Source: Lentimicrobium saccharophilum (GTDB lineage: Bacteria > Bacteroidota > Bacteroidia > Bacteroidales > Lentimicrobiaceae). Taken from it: a DNA stretch of 64,000 nucleotides. The stretch lies in the NCBI RefSeq assembly GCF_001192835.1, contig NZ_DF968182.1, forward strand, positions 843,748 to 907,747, written 5' to 3'. The position numbers and the translations under genes were made by a program. The notes beneath the pieces are model-generated. The model was not told the origin of the DNA and searched no databases. It saw only the letters and a program-made list of their open reading frames with translations. Shown in pieces: positions 18,905-29,133 of the stretch. How positions within the stretch are numbered: the first letter of the stretch is position 1; each line of letters begins with the position of its first letter.

Positions 18905-18930
18905 AACGGGACAGTCAACGCTGTCCCGTT
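18905..18930. terminator. Bidirectional hairpin between engB and the biotin carrier gene
   Basis: AACGGGACAG and CTGTCCCGTT form a perfect 10-bp stem with a 6-base loop. It lies between convergent genes; an AT-rich tract follows on each side, with the better T-run on the minus strand. Confidence 0.75.
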
Positions 18931-18950
18931 ATAAATTTGGCAGGGTTTCT

Positions 18951-19274
18951 TTAATTAAGTTCAATCAGAAGGAAGTTTTTGGCCACCAGATCCCCTGTTT
19001 TCACATTGATCCTGGCAACCACTCCATCGATGGGGGCGGCGATATTATTAACCATTTTCATGGCTTCCAGTTCGAGTAGATTAGTTCCCTGCTTTACCCT
19101 GTCACCTTCCTTAACGAATACTTTGCGGATGGTGCCGGGGATAAAGGAATACACCTTATTGTAATCGACAGGTTCGTACGTTTTCCGCGCCATGAATTTT
19201 TTAGTAAGCGTGGTTTTGTACTTGATGTTGTCGATTATGATGGTTTTAAATGCCTGACTACTGTTTCCTTCCAT
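18951..19274 (-). CDS. Biotin carboxyl carrier subunit of an acyl-CoA carboxylase/decarboxylase
   Basis: A 107-residue protein with the biotinyl domain at its C-terminal half; the biotinylated lysine is in the canonical LEAMKM (about residues 71-76), flanked by the family KEGDRVKQG and NIAAPIDGVV. It carries CO2 on biotin between carboxylase and carboxyltransferase subunits. It starts 11 bases after the stop of the carboxyltransferase gene and is evidently co-transcribed. The N-terminal 35 residues are variable. It could serve propionyl-CoA carboxylase or a methylmalonyl-CoA decarboxylase (MmdC-like); the sequence does not decide. Confidence 0.85.
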   Translation of the reverse strand: MEGNSSQAFKTIIIDNIKYKTTLTKKFMARKTYEPVDYNKVYSFIPGTIRKVFVKEGDRVKQGTNLLELEAMKMVNNIAAPIDGVVARINVKTGDLVAKNFLLIELN

Positions 19275-19285
19275 AATGTGCTGGA

Positions 19286-20833
<1,548 letters not shown>

Positions 20834-20897
20834 ATCCGAAGATTTAGATAATGTTCTGTTTATCCCTGATTCCGGTCTGAGATACCGGCAAAGCACA

Positions 20898-20929
20898 CAA
20901 AGGTAACATATAATTTAAATTCTGACCAA
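20898..20929 (-). promoter_or_regulatory. Bacteroidota-type promoter of the carboxyltransferase operon
   Basis: On the minus strand a -33 TTG (complement of 20927-20929) and a perfect -7 TACCTTTG (20898-20905) are 21 bases apart. The predicted start site is near 20890-20895, downstream of the longest-frame start codon, which supports ATG 20833. Confidence 0.8.
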
Positions 20930-21140
20930 CGTTGTGGATAAATAACTGGAAACTGGGATGGTCGGAGTGGTTAATGAATTGGTAAAGAGCCTGATAAAAG
21001 CCGGAAGATAAAATTAATAGTTATTGGTGCAAACGATTGAAAAAATTTGACCGGGTACAACAATATGGCTCATTCCGGCCTGAGAATTCCGGATTTGACC
21101 TGTTATGAACATGACAGCTGTTCAATGTCTGTGTAAATCA
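20930..21140. other. Non-coding spacer between divergent promoters
   Basis: About 210 bases between the carboxyltransferase promoter (minus) and the yjbR promoter (plus). I see no open frame, hairpin or repeat here worth naming. Confidence 0.6.
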
Positions 21141-21172
21141 TTTGGGGCTTACCATTGTTCTTTATACTTTTG
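21141..21172 (+). promoter_or_regulatory. Bacteroidota-type promoter of the YjbR-like gene
   Basis: -33 TTTG (21141-21144) and -7 TACTTTTG (21165-21172) are 20 bases apart. The start site would fall only about 10 bases before ATG 21189, ruling out the longer frame from 21105. Confidence 0.75.
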
Positions 21173-21188
21173 TCTTTTTCACTTACCT

Positions 21189-21518
21189 ATGAATATTGAA
21201 GAACTCCGTGACTTCTGCCTCTCACTGCCCGGGGTAACCGAGCACTTTCCCTTTGATGAGACCACCCTGGTTTTTAAAGTAAATGGAAGGATGTTTGCAT
21301 TGACGGACCTTGAAGGCCCGTTATCGGTTAACCTGAAATGTGACCCTGAACTGGCCCTTGAGTTGCGTGAGCATTATCCTGCTGTGAGGCCGGGTTATCA
21401 TATGAACAAACAACATTGGAATACCGTGGATATCGACGGATCGGTTTCCGATGGCCTGCTCAGGGAATGGATTATGATCTCCTATAAACTGATTTCGGAG
21501 AAAAGCAGGAAAAAGTAA
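21189..21518 (+). CDS. MmcQ/YjbR family protein
   Basis: This 109-residue protein is a full-length YjbR/MmcQ domain with a CyaY-like fold, often described as DNA-binding, but the cellular role is not established. It shows the family N-terminus MNIEELRDFCLSLPGVTEHF, the FPFDETTLVFKVNGRMFAL segment and the C-terminal RPGYHMNKQHWNTV motif. An in-frame extension back to 21105 is discounted because the promoter lies inside it. It is convergent with the next gene, four bases apart. Confidence 0.85.
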   Translation: MNIEELRDFCLSLPGVTEHFPFDETTLVFKVNGRMFALTDLEGPLSVNLKCDPELALELREHYPAVRPGYHMNKQHWNTVDIDGSVSDGLLREWIMISYKLISEKSRKK

Positions 21519-21522
21519 TCCT

Positions 21523-21798
21523 TCAGGAATTCTTTTCAGCGGGGTCTTCCGCTTTTGTTTTTTCCCTGATTTTAAAAATATCCGCCAGCAGGTACCCCAT
21601 GGCTGCCCCCCATAAAATGCTTATATATGGATTGGATGTGATGGCGCATCCGCCTGAATTACAACCAACAAGGCGGTAATATAAGAATCCGCCGAGGGCA
21701 CCAAGGATAAGCCCGGCAATATTCTTCTGTATGTTCCGGGAGGTAAGCCGGTTTTTTAGTTTTGTAAAAGTATCGTTGTTGTTTTGTGAGTCTGACAT
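21523..21798 (-). CDS. Small membrane protein, DUF6132-like
   Basis: A 91-residue protein with two hydrophobic segments (about 27-42 and 60-75) separated by a loop with paired cysteines, GCNSGGCAITSNPY, resembling the DUF6132 family of small Bacteroidota membrane proteins. The N-terminus is hydrophilic and the C-terminus charged. Function is unknown; the GC-x4-C loop could bind metal or form a disulfide, which is inference. The terminator of the convergent yjbR-like gene lies within its 3' coding end. Confidence 0.7.
   Translation of the reverse strand: MSDSQNNNDTFTKLKNRLTSRNIQKNIAGLILGALGGFLYYRLVGCNSGGCAITSNPYISILWGAAMGYLLADIFKIREKTKAEDPAEKNS
21538..21563 (+). terminator. Terminator of the YjbR-like gene inside the convergent gene
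   Basis: AGCGG and CCGCT form a 5-bp stem with a 6-base loop, followed by a T-rich tract (TTTTGTTTTTT) on the plus strand. It lies 20 bases after the yjbR stop and overlaps the last codons of the DUF6132 gene on the other strand. Confidence 0.6.
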
Positions 21799-21868
21799 AA
21801 TTTACATTTATATAATTAGTTACCTGCATATCAACAATGATGCCAACCGGAAGTTCAGCAATAGCCAT

Positions 21869-24319
21869 TTATCTGAAGTATACCAATGTAACGCCATGGC
21901 CTCCACGTTCCAGGCTTTCATCCTCAAATTTCACAACTTCGGGTGTGTCGCGCAGGTAAGCGTGCAGGATATTCCGCAATACACCGTCACCTTTGCCGTG
22001 TAATATGCGTACTTCATTAACCCTCAGCAGAATAGCCTGATCGATGTAACGGGCAATGGCCTCCTGGGCTTCATCGGCCTTTTTCCCGCGGATATCAATG
22101 GACATTTTAAAGTCGGCCATTTTGTCATTCAATTGATGGATCACACTGACTGGCGGTTTGCTGAATCGCTGACCGGCTTCCCAGGTGCGTATTTCAGCAT
22201 AGGTGGCCGGCACGAGCTTTTCGAGGCTGGTTCTGAGTTTTACCGAGCCGAAAAGTACACTTGCCTGCCTGCCCCGGATTTCCTCGATTTTTCCGACTGT
22301 TTCCTGTCCCTCAATTTTGACGAAACTGCCCTTTTTCAATGGCCCGCCGGGTTTACCTTCCTGCTTGGTCCCGGGCTCTTTATTTTGCGCAGCAATTGTA
22401 TATGTTTCTGATTCGGTAATAAAGCTGGCTTCATCGCTGATCAGATCTGTTTTTGCTTTTTCAAGTTTTTCGCGTAATACGCGGGTTTTTTCCTTGTCGG
22501 CTTTGCTTTCTTTAATCTGGCGAATGGTATTTTCAATGATGCGGTTCGACTGTTCGAGCAACTGCTGTGCTTTGATTCTGGCTCCCTTCAGCATTTCATT
22601 GCGCTGTGATTCAAGGTTTTTAAGCAGTATTTCATACCGGCTTACCAATGCTGAGAGCGTTTCATCGGCAACCTTCAACTCTGCTGTTTTTTGTTCAATG
22701 AACTTTTTATCAACTTCCAGCTGAGCAAGTTGCTTCTCAAAGTCCAGTTGACTTTGACTGATTTTGGATGTGGCATTCACCAGAACTTTTTCAGGAAAGC
22801 CTATTTTTCTGGCAATTTCAAAGGCAAAGGAACTGCCGGGTTTACCGGGGCTGAGTTTAAAGAGTGGCTGCATGGCCTGAGTGTCAAAAAGCATGGCAGC
22901 GTTGAAGACGCCGGGAAATTTATCGGCCATCAGTTTCAGATTTGTATAGTGGGTGGTGATAATCCCGAAACAACCGTTTTCATTTAGTTTTTCGAGACTG
23001 GCTTCGGCCATGGCCCCACCGAGCTGAGGTTCAGTTCCTGCTCCGAATTCATCGATCAGTATCAGGGACCTTCTGTCAGAATTTTCGATGAAATTGCGGA
23101 TGTGGATTAAATGGGAGCTATATGTACTCAGGTCATTTTCAAGAGATTGTTCATCGCCGATTTCAAGGAATATCTTACTGAAAATGCCGGCTTTGGAATC
23201 ATCGCTTACGGGAATAAGCAAACCGCACTGAAGCATATACTGCAAAAGGCCGGCAGTTTTAAGGCAGACCGATTTACCGCCTGCATTCGGGCCGCTGATT
23301 ACCATGATTCTCTGCGCTCCCGAAAGTTCTATGTCTTGTTCTACAATTTTCCTTCCCTGCTGTTTGAGGGCGATCATCAGCAGCGGGTGAACTGCTTTGC
23401 GCCATCGGATCATGGGCTCGTTTATCAGTTCAGGCCTTACGGCGCCGATTTCAATGGCCAGTAGCGCCTTGGCGCGGATAAAATCCATTTCGCCCAGAAA
23501 ACTGTAATATTGCAAAAGGTCATTGATAAAAGGTCTGAGAAAGTCTGCCAGATCAACAAGTATGCGGGCGATCTCCTGTTTTTCCTCCACCCTGAGGTTC
23601 TGGATTTCATTATTGATTTCAAAGACTTCCGCAGGTTCTACGAAAACCGTATGCCCTGTTGCGGATGTATCGTGCACATAGCCGTTGAGCTTCCGTTTGT
23701 TTGAAGCCGGCAGCGGTATCACCAGCCTGCCGTTCCGAATGGTCAGCTCGGTGTCATCCTGGGCAATGCCTTCGCGCCTGGCCGCAGCCAGAATCTGGTT
23801 GATCCTTCGGTCGACTCCCGAAATACGGCTGCGGATCTCCTTTCTGATGCTGAATAGCTTCTCACTTGCTTTATCCCGTATTTCTGATTTGTCATCAATG
23901 ATGGATTCGATTTTATTAATGATTGACTGGTCAGGGATTGCTTCTGGAGTCAATGATTTCAGGTAAGGAAAGTCTGCGGCATCAAGCCTGTTCAGATAAC
24001 GGACGATTTCAGTTATGGCAATCAGCGAAAGGCGAAGCTCTGAGAGGGTTTCCGGCTCACAGAAAGTGCCGGGTACCCTGATCTGCACAAGTGCATCCGA
24101 AAGGTCGTAATAGTCCTGGGCCGGAAAGTTGCCGGTAAACCGGAGCAGATAGACCATTTCGGCAGCTGTCCCGGTCAAGCGGCCGATGGTGTTAAAATCA
24201 TCCGTAAATGATGTCTGCATAGCCATTGCGGCACCTTTTCTGTTCAGGCAATAGCGTTGCAGCATAATCCGGATCTGCTGAAATCCGGTTTTAACCTCGA
24301 AATTGTCAGGGTAAATCAC
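21869..24319 (-). CDS. mutS2: Endonuclease MutS2
   Basis: MutS2 is a MutS-like ATPase with a C-terminal Smr nuclease domain; members act against recombination intermediates or rescue collided ribosomes. Seen here: the helical core (about 1-290), Walker A SGPNAGGKSVCLKTAG, Walker B LILIDEFGAGTEPQ, the ITTHYTNLK motif, a long coiled coil (about 510-640), and the Smr domain (last 85 residues, SIDIRGKKADEA and the HGKGDGVLR motif). It lacks the N-terminal mismatch-recognition domain, as expected. The longest frame starts with TTG at 24337; GTG 24319 gives MIYPDNFEVKTGF, matching the family, and lies after a -7 box. The upstream CHAT gene ends 29 bases before the longest frame. Confidence 0.95.
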   Translation of the reverse strand: MIYPDNFEVKTGFQQIRIMLQRYCLNRKGAAMAMQTSFTDDFNTIGRLTGTAAEMVYLLRFTGNFPAQDYYDLSDALVQIRVPGTFCEPETLSELRLSLIAITEIVRYLNRLDAADFPYLKSLTPEAIPDQSIINKIESIIDDKSEIRDKASEKLFSIRKEIRSRISGVDRRINQILAAARREGIAQDDTELTIRNGRLVIPLPASNKRKLNGYVHDTSATGHTVFVEPAEVFEINNEIQNLRVEEKQEIARILVDLADFLRPFINDLLQYYSFLGEMDFIRAKALLAIEIGAVRPELINEPMIRWRKAVHPLLMIALKQQGRKIVEQDIELSGAQRIMVISGPNAGGKSVCLKTAGLLQYMLQCGLLIPVSDDSKAGIFSKIFLEIGDEQSLENDLSTYSSHLIHIRNFIENSDRRSLILIDEFGAGTEPQLGGAMAEASLEKLNENGCFGIITTHYTNLKLMADKFPGVFNAAMLFDTQAMQPLFKLSPGKPGSSFAFEIARKIGFPEKVLVNATSKISQSQLDFEKQLAQLEVDKKFIEQKTAELKVADETLSALVSRYEILLKNLESQRNEMLKGARIKAQQLLEQSNRIIENTIRQIKESKADKEKTRVLREKLEKAKTDLISDEASFITESETYTIAAQNKEPGTKQEGKPGGPLKKGSFVKIEGQETVGKIEEIRGRQASVLFGSVKLRTSLEKLVPATYAEIRTWEAGQRFSKPPVSVIHQLNDKMADFKMSIDIRGKKADEAQEAIARYIDQAILLRVNEVRILHGKGDGVLRNILHAYLRDTPEVVKFEDESLERGGHGVTLVYFR

Positions 24320-24335
24320 ATTGATATTTTTATGC

Positions 24336-24343
24336 AAAATTAG
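24336..24343 (-). promoter_or_regulatory. -7 box upstream of mutS2
   Basis: TAATTTTG on the minus strand, matching TAnnTTTG, 16 bases upstream of the GTG at 24319. There is no matching -33 box, so mutS2 may also be read from the CHAT gene promoter. Confidence 0.45.
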
Positions 24344-24366
24344 GCATTATCGCGAAGGAAGGACGC

Positions 24367-27300
24367 TTATCTCCCGACGGATGCTTTTGGCCGCCTGAAT
24401 CGGCGGATTAGCAGCTGGATCAGCGCAACGGTTGAAGTGATAAGGATCAGGACATAAAGGATATTCAGCCAAACAGGCCTGATGAGTGTTATCGGGTGAT
24501 AATCTCCGATGGTGACATAAGCCGCCCAGTAGTAAGGATGAGACCTCAGCAAATCTCCTTCGGCAAGCATATCTAGTTTTGCCTGCCTCAATGCTTCGTC
24601 CTTGGGCAGCCCTTTGTTGAGGTAACGGTAGAAGCTGTTCACAATCTGCGCACTTGCCTGGTCTTCAACCGACCACATAGTCATCACTATACCCGGAACT
24701 CCGGCGTAGATAAAACCACGTGCAAGGTTCATTACCCCTTCTCCCTTCATCAGTTTGCCGCTTCCCGTGTTGCAGGCGCTCAGCACTGCCAGATTTGCAT
24801 TGAGTTCCATTCCGAAAAGTTCATAAGTATTCAGCATGCCATCCTCGATGCTGTCGCCGTCCTGATAGAAAACCAGCTTTGAAAGCATGGGTTTCTCGCT
24901 GTTAATCAGGGTGTGCATGGCAAAATGCAGAATATTGTATTTTGAGGCCCGCTGTTTGAAAGCATGTTCCGTTGCATTTTTTCCGGTAAAGGAAGAGCCT
25001 GAGAGTACTTTTCTGATTTCCCGGATTTCATTTTCTACCCCGGGTATAGGAAGCAGATACACCGTGTTTCCCGACTCATCGGTAAAGCCGTCGGTCTCAA
25101 GGTTGGTAAGGTTGTCGTACGAGGGAGCCATTGCCAGCAGATTCCGGGTAGGTGTCTTTTCTGATCTGTTAAGCTTGTTGAACTGTAATATGGCTGAAGC
25201 GCTGTAGTTAATAATATAATCATAGATCAGGAAAGGCAATTTTCTGAAGTCCATTCCCAGGGTGTCGGGAGGCGCATTCAGCAACATGTCGAAAGAGATG
25301 AAGCTGATTTCAGCATCAGGAATAATGATCAGCTTTTTCTTATCCGTAATATGTTTTACCGGCTCAATCAAATCATTATACAACGAATAGGCTGCCCCGG
25401 TGTAGCTGATGTAGTCTTTTTTGCTGATGCTCATCAGGTCACCGGCAGAAGTCGATGAGGTAAGGGCTCTGATGTTACTGAAGAATTTTTCATCCAAAGC
25501 GCGGGTAACTACCTCAAAACGATCATGATTCAAAACGAAAATATAAAGCAGGGTGTCAGTCAGCGCATATTCTATCAATGCCCTGTCTTTATCCAGGTTT
25601 TTCCTGATGTTTTCAAGATCCAGCACAGGCTCCTGGTATTTCAGGGAGTAATAATCGGGATATTTCTCCTCCAGAATCCTGACCAGACTGTCATATCTGG
25701 TTTCCAGTTCAAATACTTTTTCCTCCCAGAATTTTATCTTCCGGCTATCCGGGCTGGTTTTCTGACGCTCTTCATATATAAACCGGTTATAGGAACCCAG
25801 GTCCAGACGGAGTTTTTTCTCATGATCCTGTACTTCAGCCGGAACACCGCCGTACTGTCTGGCTTCTACATCCTGCATTGAAGAGAGCAGCACGGTTGAC
25901 TTACCTTTATCTGAATAAAGAAAGCCCTCTTCCAGATATCCTTTTTTGCCGGTAAGCTGATAGAGCTTGGTAGCAACCTTCACGGTATTGAGATATGAGT
26001 TTTTTTCATCCCCTGAAAGCAGGAATTTGCTCTCCTCATTCAGGTAACTGGACCGTAACATATCCACTACTTTTACCGAAAGTTTGTAGGTGCCCAGGCT
26101 GAGATCAAGTATTTTTTCATCGGTTTTTGCTGAGGCCTGAAGATACAATGCATCGGCTTTGGCATTAAGCGTATTGATAAGGTAACGATCGGGAATAAGC
26201 TGGCCGGGCGAAGGATTGGAGTACGGAGAAGTGTCAGTAAACCCCGGGACAATGGCAATAATGGCATTCTGATAAAATTGCAGTGCTTTGTCGGGTTGAT
26301 TGTTGATCAGGTAATAATTGCCGATGTGGGTAAGATTATTGGATACCTCCCGGCTTGATTTACCATAATGGGTTTCGGAAATTGCCAGCGCCTTTCTGAA
26401 CATTCCGATCCCAAGGTCCCCCATGGCTTCATTCAACTGGAAATATCCGTATCGGGTGTACAGAAGGCCGGTTTCAGGATGATCGGGCCCCAAAAGTTTA
26501 ACTGCCAGATCAATTGCCCTGTTGTAGTAATCAGCAGCCTTTTCAGTATCATCCATTGCATTATAAAGACTTGCCAGGTTGCTGAAAGTCTTAATGGCGG
26601 ATGGATTGTTGTCATTTTCGGGAATACTTGCAAGATAATACTTCAGGGCATTCTCAAAGTCACCTTTCTTTTCATGAATATACCCGATATTCATATTGGC
26701 TGAAAGGATCATCGGATGGCCCGGGCCAAAGTTTTCTGTTGCTATGGCCAGTACTTTGTTAAAAAAAATCAGGGCTTTTTCGTAGTCGGCCATATGGACA
26801 TATGTCTGACCTTTATTCAGATAAATACTTCCAAGGTCCTGATGATTGGCTCCCACTTTTTTCAGCAGGATTTCCTCAGCACGATTATAATATGTGAGGG
26901 CGTCATTGTCTTTGTTGGCCAGAGCAAGCAACCGGCCCATATTCAGGTAAAGCATGGCCAGGTCAGGAGCGTCCTGCGCCATAATTTTTTCATTGATTCT
27001 GAGTGAATTGGTAAAAGCGGCTTCTGCTTTCTCGTAGTCTCCTTTTTGGGCATAAATAATTCCGGTATTCTGGATAAACATAGCCAGATCAGCGTCTTCA
27101 GGAATTTTCCTTTTCAGGGCCAGCTCATAGGCGCGGGTATAGGAATTAAGGGCCCCGTCATAATCGCCTTTGAAAAAGAGCAGGTTTCCCAGGCCGTTAT
27201 AGGTCATGGCCAGGAGAGTGTCTTCACTGCCGCTGGCCGCAATTCTGATCTCAATGCTCTCATTAAGCAGGCCGATGGCCTGGTCGAATTGCCCGCGGTC

Positions 27301-27729
27301 AATCGACAACACGCCCTGTTTGTGCCTGATATCAGCCAGTAGCTGCCTGTTGGAAGAAAGGTGGCGGTCAAGAATTATTTCGGCCGTGTCAACCAGTTGA
27401 CGCGCTTTGTCCGTATTTCCTTTCGACCGCTGAGCGTCAGTCATTTTCAGAAGAGTCCTGATGTACGCTTCCCATTCTTGCCTGGTTTCCAATGATCTGA
27501 GGGCAAGGCTGAAATACTTGTAAGCGCTGTCGTATTCTGCATTTTTGAGGAAGCCCCCGGCGATGATGCTGAAATCCTGCTGACTGCGGGTGTTGATAAA
27601 ACCGTTTGGTGCTGGTGATGATTGCTTCTTATTGCTATCAGAACAGGCAAAGCAAAGAAATAAGAGAAGGGATGCTGCAACGATACGGTGGATAAAATAT
27701 AGCGGACAATGAATGGTTTGCCTTTTCAT
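24367..27729 (-). CDS. Membrane-anchored TPR-CHAT protein (caspase-like peptidase)
   Basis: This 1120-residue protein has an N-terminal export signal (about 10-30) ending in FLCFACSDS, a possible but atypical lipobox. About eleven tetratricopeptide repeats follow (about 45-520; note the recurring YNNLGNLLFFKGDYDGALNSY-like units), then a helical linker and a CHAT peptidase domain (about 780-1075). The catalytic dyad is visible: His939 in HFAMHT and Cys986 in SACNTG. A C-terminal membrane helix (about 1086-1108) is followed by a basic tail, placing TPR and CHAT outside the cytoplasm. CHAT enzymes cleave protein substrates; the substrate here is unknown. It has its own promoter and may read into mutS2. 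Two secreted paralogues and a sigma/anti-sigma pair lie upstream. Confidence 0.9.
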   Translation of the reverse strand: MKRQTIHCPLYFIHRIVAASLLLFLCFACSDSNKKQSSPAPNGFINTRSQQDFSIIAGGFLKNAEYDSAYKYFSLALRSLETRQEWEAYIRTLLKMTDAQRSKGNTDKARQLVDTAEIILDRHLSSNRQLLADIRHKQGVLSIDRGQFDQAIGLLNESIEIRIAASGSEDTLLAMTYNGLGNLLFFKGDYDGALNSYTRAYELALKRKIPEDADLAMFIQNTGIIYAQKGDYEKAEAAFTNSLRINEKIMAQDAPDLAMLYLNMGRLLALANKDNDALTYYNRAEEILLKKVGANHQDLGSIYLNKGQTYVHMADYEKALIFFNKVLAIATENFGPGHPMILSANMNIGYIHEKKGDFENALKYYLASIPENDNNPSAIKTFSNLASLYNAMDDTEKAADYYNRAIDLAVKLLGPDHPETGLLYTRYGYFQLNEAMGDLGIGMFRKALAISETHYGKSSREVSNNLTHIGNYYLINNQPDKALQFYQNAIIAIVPGFTDTSPYSNPSPGQLIPDRYLINTLNAKADALYLQASAKTDEKILDLSLGTYKLSVKVVDMLRSSYLNEESKFLLSGDEKNSYLNTVKVATKLYQLTGKKGYLEEGFLYSDKGKSTVLLSSMQDVEARQYGGVPAEVQDHEKKLRLDLGSYNRFIYEERQKTSPDSRKIKFWEEKVFELETRYDSLVRILEEKYPDYYSLKYQEPVLDLENIRKNLDKDRALIEYALTDTLLYIFVLNHDRFEVVTRALDEKFFSNIRALTSSTSAGDLMSISKKDYISYTGAAYSLYNDLIEPVKHITDKKKLIIIPDAEISFISFDMLLNAPPDTLGMDFRKLPFLIYDYIINYSASAILQFNKLNRSEKTPTRNLLAMAPSYDNLTNLETDGFTDESGNTVYLLPIPGVENEIREIRKVLSGSSFTGKNATEHAFKQRASKYNILHFAMHTLINSEKPMLSKLVFYQDGDSIEDGMLNTYELFGMELNANLAVLSACNTGSGKLMKGEGVMNLARGFIYAGVPGIVMTMWSVEDQASAQIVNSFYRYLNKGLPKDEALRQAKLDMLAEGDLLRSHPYYWAAYVTIGDYHPITLIRPVWLNILYVLILITSTVALIQLLIRRFRRPKASVGR

Positions 27730-27765
27730 TTTTAGCTTGGAATGAAATACAAGTCACCGGATGGG

Positions 27766-27795
27766 CAAATATACAAATTGTCAGGATAATACCAA
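27766..27795 (-). promoter_or_regulatory. Bacteroidota-type promoter of the TPR-CHAT gene
   Basis: On the minus strand TTG (complement of 27793-27795) and TATATTTG (27766-27773) are 19 bases apart, 36 bases upstream of the ATG and after the terminator of the preceding gene. It has the housekeeping sigma form. Confidence 0.8.
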
Positions 27796-27810
27796 TACAA
27801 CTGTGATCAA

Positions 27811-27842
27811 TAAAAAAGCGGGAGGCAATCAGCCCCCCGCTT
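27811..27842 (-). terminator. Terminator of the first T9SS-exported protein gene
   Basis: On the minus strand a 10-bp stem (AAGCGGGGGG with CCTCCCGCTT, one G-U) is followed by TTTTTTATT. It separates the T9SS gene from the TPR-CHAT gene. Confidence 0.85.
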
Positions 27843-27863
27843 ACCACAAAACCAGCATGATTA

Positions 27864-29084
27864 TTAACGGGTAATGATCATTCGTTTCGTTTCGTTGATA
27901 GCGTTTGTTCCGTTGGTTTTCAGGTTATAATAATAAATACCGGGCTGGATGCCTTCAGCATTGAAAGTAAACGTGTGTGAGCCGGCTTGCTGATGGCTGT
28001 CAAGCAGTGATCTGACTAATTGTCCCTGCTGATTGAAGAGCAATAAGCTGACTTTACTGTCTTCCGGCAGTATATAATCAATCCGGGTTGATTCCCTGAA
28101 GGGGTTGGGGTAGTTTGCTCCCAGGTAATTCTCTACGGCTGTCATTGCCGGAAGAGTGTACCGGGTCTCAATCTGCTCTCCTTTGGCGTCGCAGAAGTGA
28201 CTTACGGGATTAATGCCGAAAAGAATTTCCTTACCATTGTAACGGTCTGTCAGGGAGGCCTGAATCGTTAATACCGGTTTTCCGGGATCAACGGAAGTAG
28301 TGCCAAAAAGCTGATTTATCCATGAAAGCCTGATAGAACCATCATTGATTGACATATTTGTTTCACCCAGTTGGCATGAAACATTCGTAATTTCAATCAT
28401 TTCAGCCGGATAATCTATAACCATTCCCATAGCAGAGGCTTCTGTTATGTCATTAGCGTAAATCTCGACAGAGAAGTTGTGGCTTATGGCTTGTTTGTTG
28501 TAAGTAATTTCAGGCAAAGCAATGAAATCGCGGGTTGTAGGGACAAAGGTTCCATTGACGTCGCCAGAACTTGAACCTCCCATTGTCGGGACATTGGTTT
28601 TTGCGCCGGTATGATCAAATACCACATCCTCGAAAACCCAGGGGCCAACCGGGAACGGGTATCCCTGAATAAACCAGCCAACTACCACTGTCCAGTAGTC
28701 ATCCCATGTTACTGATCCGTCACCGTTAACATCGGCTGCAAGAGACTGGATCGGCGTAAAGGAATAAATATTGCAGAGGTGAAGAAACATCAGAAAAGCG
28801 TCACCCATGGTAATGCCCCCTGCTGAAATTTCCGTTGTAGCATGCAGGGTATAGGTTCCGAAAGGTACATTCGGGAAGGAATAAGTTCCGTTAAGTTCTG
28901 TAGTTGCAGTCCCGACAACGTCTCCGTTTAAGTCAATCAGTTCAAGATCGACCGAGGGGATCGGCTTATTTGCTTTGAAGTGGTAGAGAACCGAACCACT
29001 GATGTCTGACTGGGCATAGGATTGTCCGGTCAACAGAAGTGCAGCAATGAGCACAGTTAATGATTGTGTAATTTTCTTTTTCAT
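27864..29084 (-). CDS. T9SS-exported protein with dockerin-like segments (paralogue A)
   Basis: A 406-residue secreted protein. It has a signal peptide (about 1-24, cleaved after SYA), a carboxypeptidase-regulatory-like beta domain (about 25-90, ISGSVLYHFKANKPIPSVD), a dockerin-like calcium loop DVNGDGSVTWDDY (about 119-131), a second DVNG loop in GGSSSGDVNGTFVPTTR, a cohesin-like or Ig-like beta domain (about 195-310), and a C-terminal type A sorting domain (about 320-406; NYPNPF, PGIYYYNL, ending KRMIITR). The sorting domain directs passage through the type IX system and anchoring at the cell surface. Function is unknown; the paired dockerin loops suggest a surface or scaffold role. It has its own terminator. 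Confidence 0.85.
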   Translation of the reverse strand: MKKKITQSLTVLIAALLLTGQSYAQSDISGSVLYHFKANKPIPSVDLELIDLNGDVVGTATTELNGTYSFPNVPFGTYTLHATTEISAGGITMGDAFLMFLHLCNIYSFTPIQSLAADVNGDGSVTWDDYWTVVVGWFIQGYPFPVGPWVFEDVVFDHTGAKTNVPTMGGSSSGDVNGTFVPTTRDFIALPEITYNKQAISHNFSVEIYANDITEASAMGMVIDYPAEMIEITNVSCQLGETNMSINDGSIRLSWINQLFGTTSVDPGKPVLTIQASLTDRYNGKEILFGINPVSHFCDAKGEQIETRYTLPAMTAVENYLGANYPNPFRESTRIDYILPEDSKVSLLLFNQQGQLVRSLLDSHQQAGSHTFTFNAEGIQPGIYYYNLKTNGTNAINETKRMIITR

Positions 29085-29133
29085 TTTTCACGGGGTTTTT
29101 TGTTAATAATCAGGTTTTGTTGTTTGCGGTTTA
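29085..29133 (-). repeat. Leader conserved between the two T9SS genes (copy A)
   Basis: The roughly 45 bases just before the ATG of paralogue A closely match those before paralogue B (30821-30868), including a shared GATTATTAAC and a CCCCG near the start codon. The duplication therefore included the 5' leader, or the leader is kept for regulation. Confidence 0.6.

Noticed and set aside
24367-27729. TPR-CHAT as part of a type III-E CRISPR (Craspase) system
   Set aside because: No cas7-11 fusion, no CRISPR array, and the protein carries an export signal and a membrane anchor, unlike cytoplasmic Craspase TPR-CHAT.
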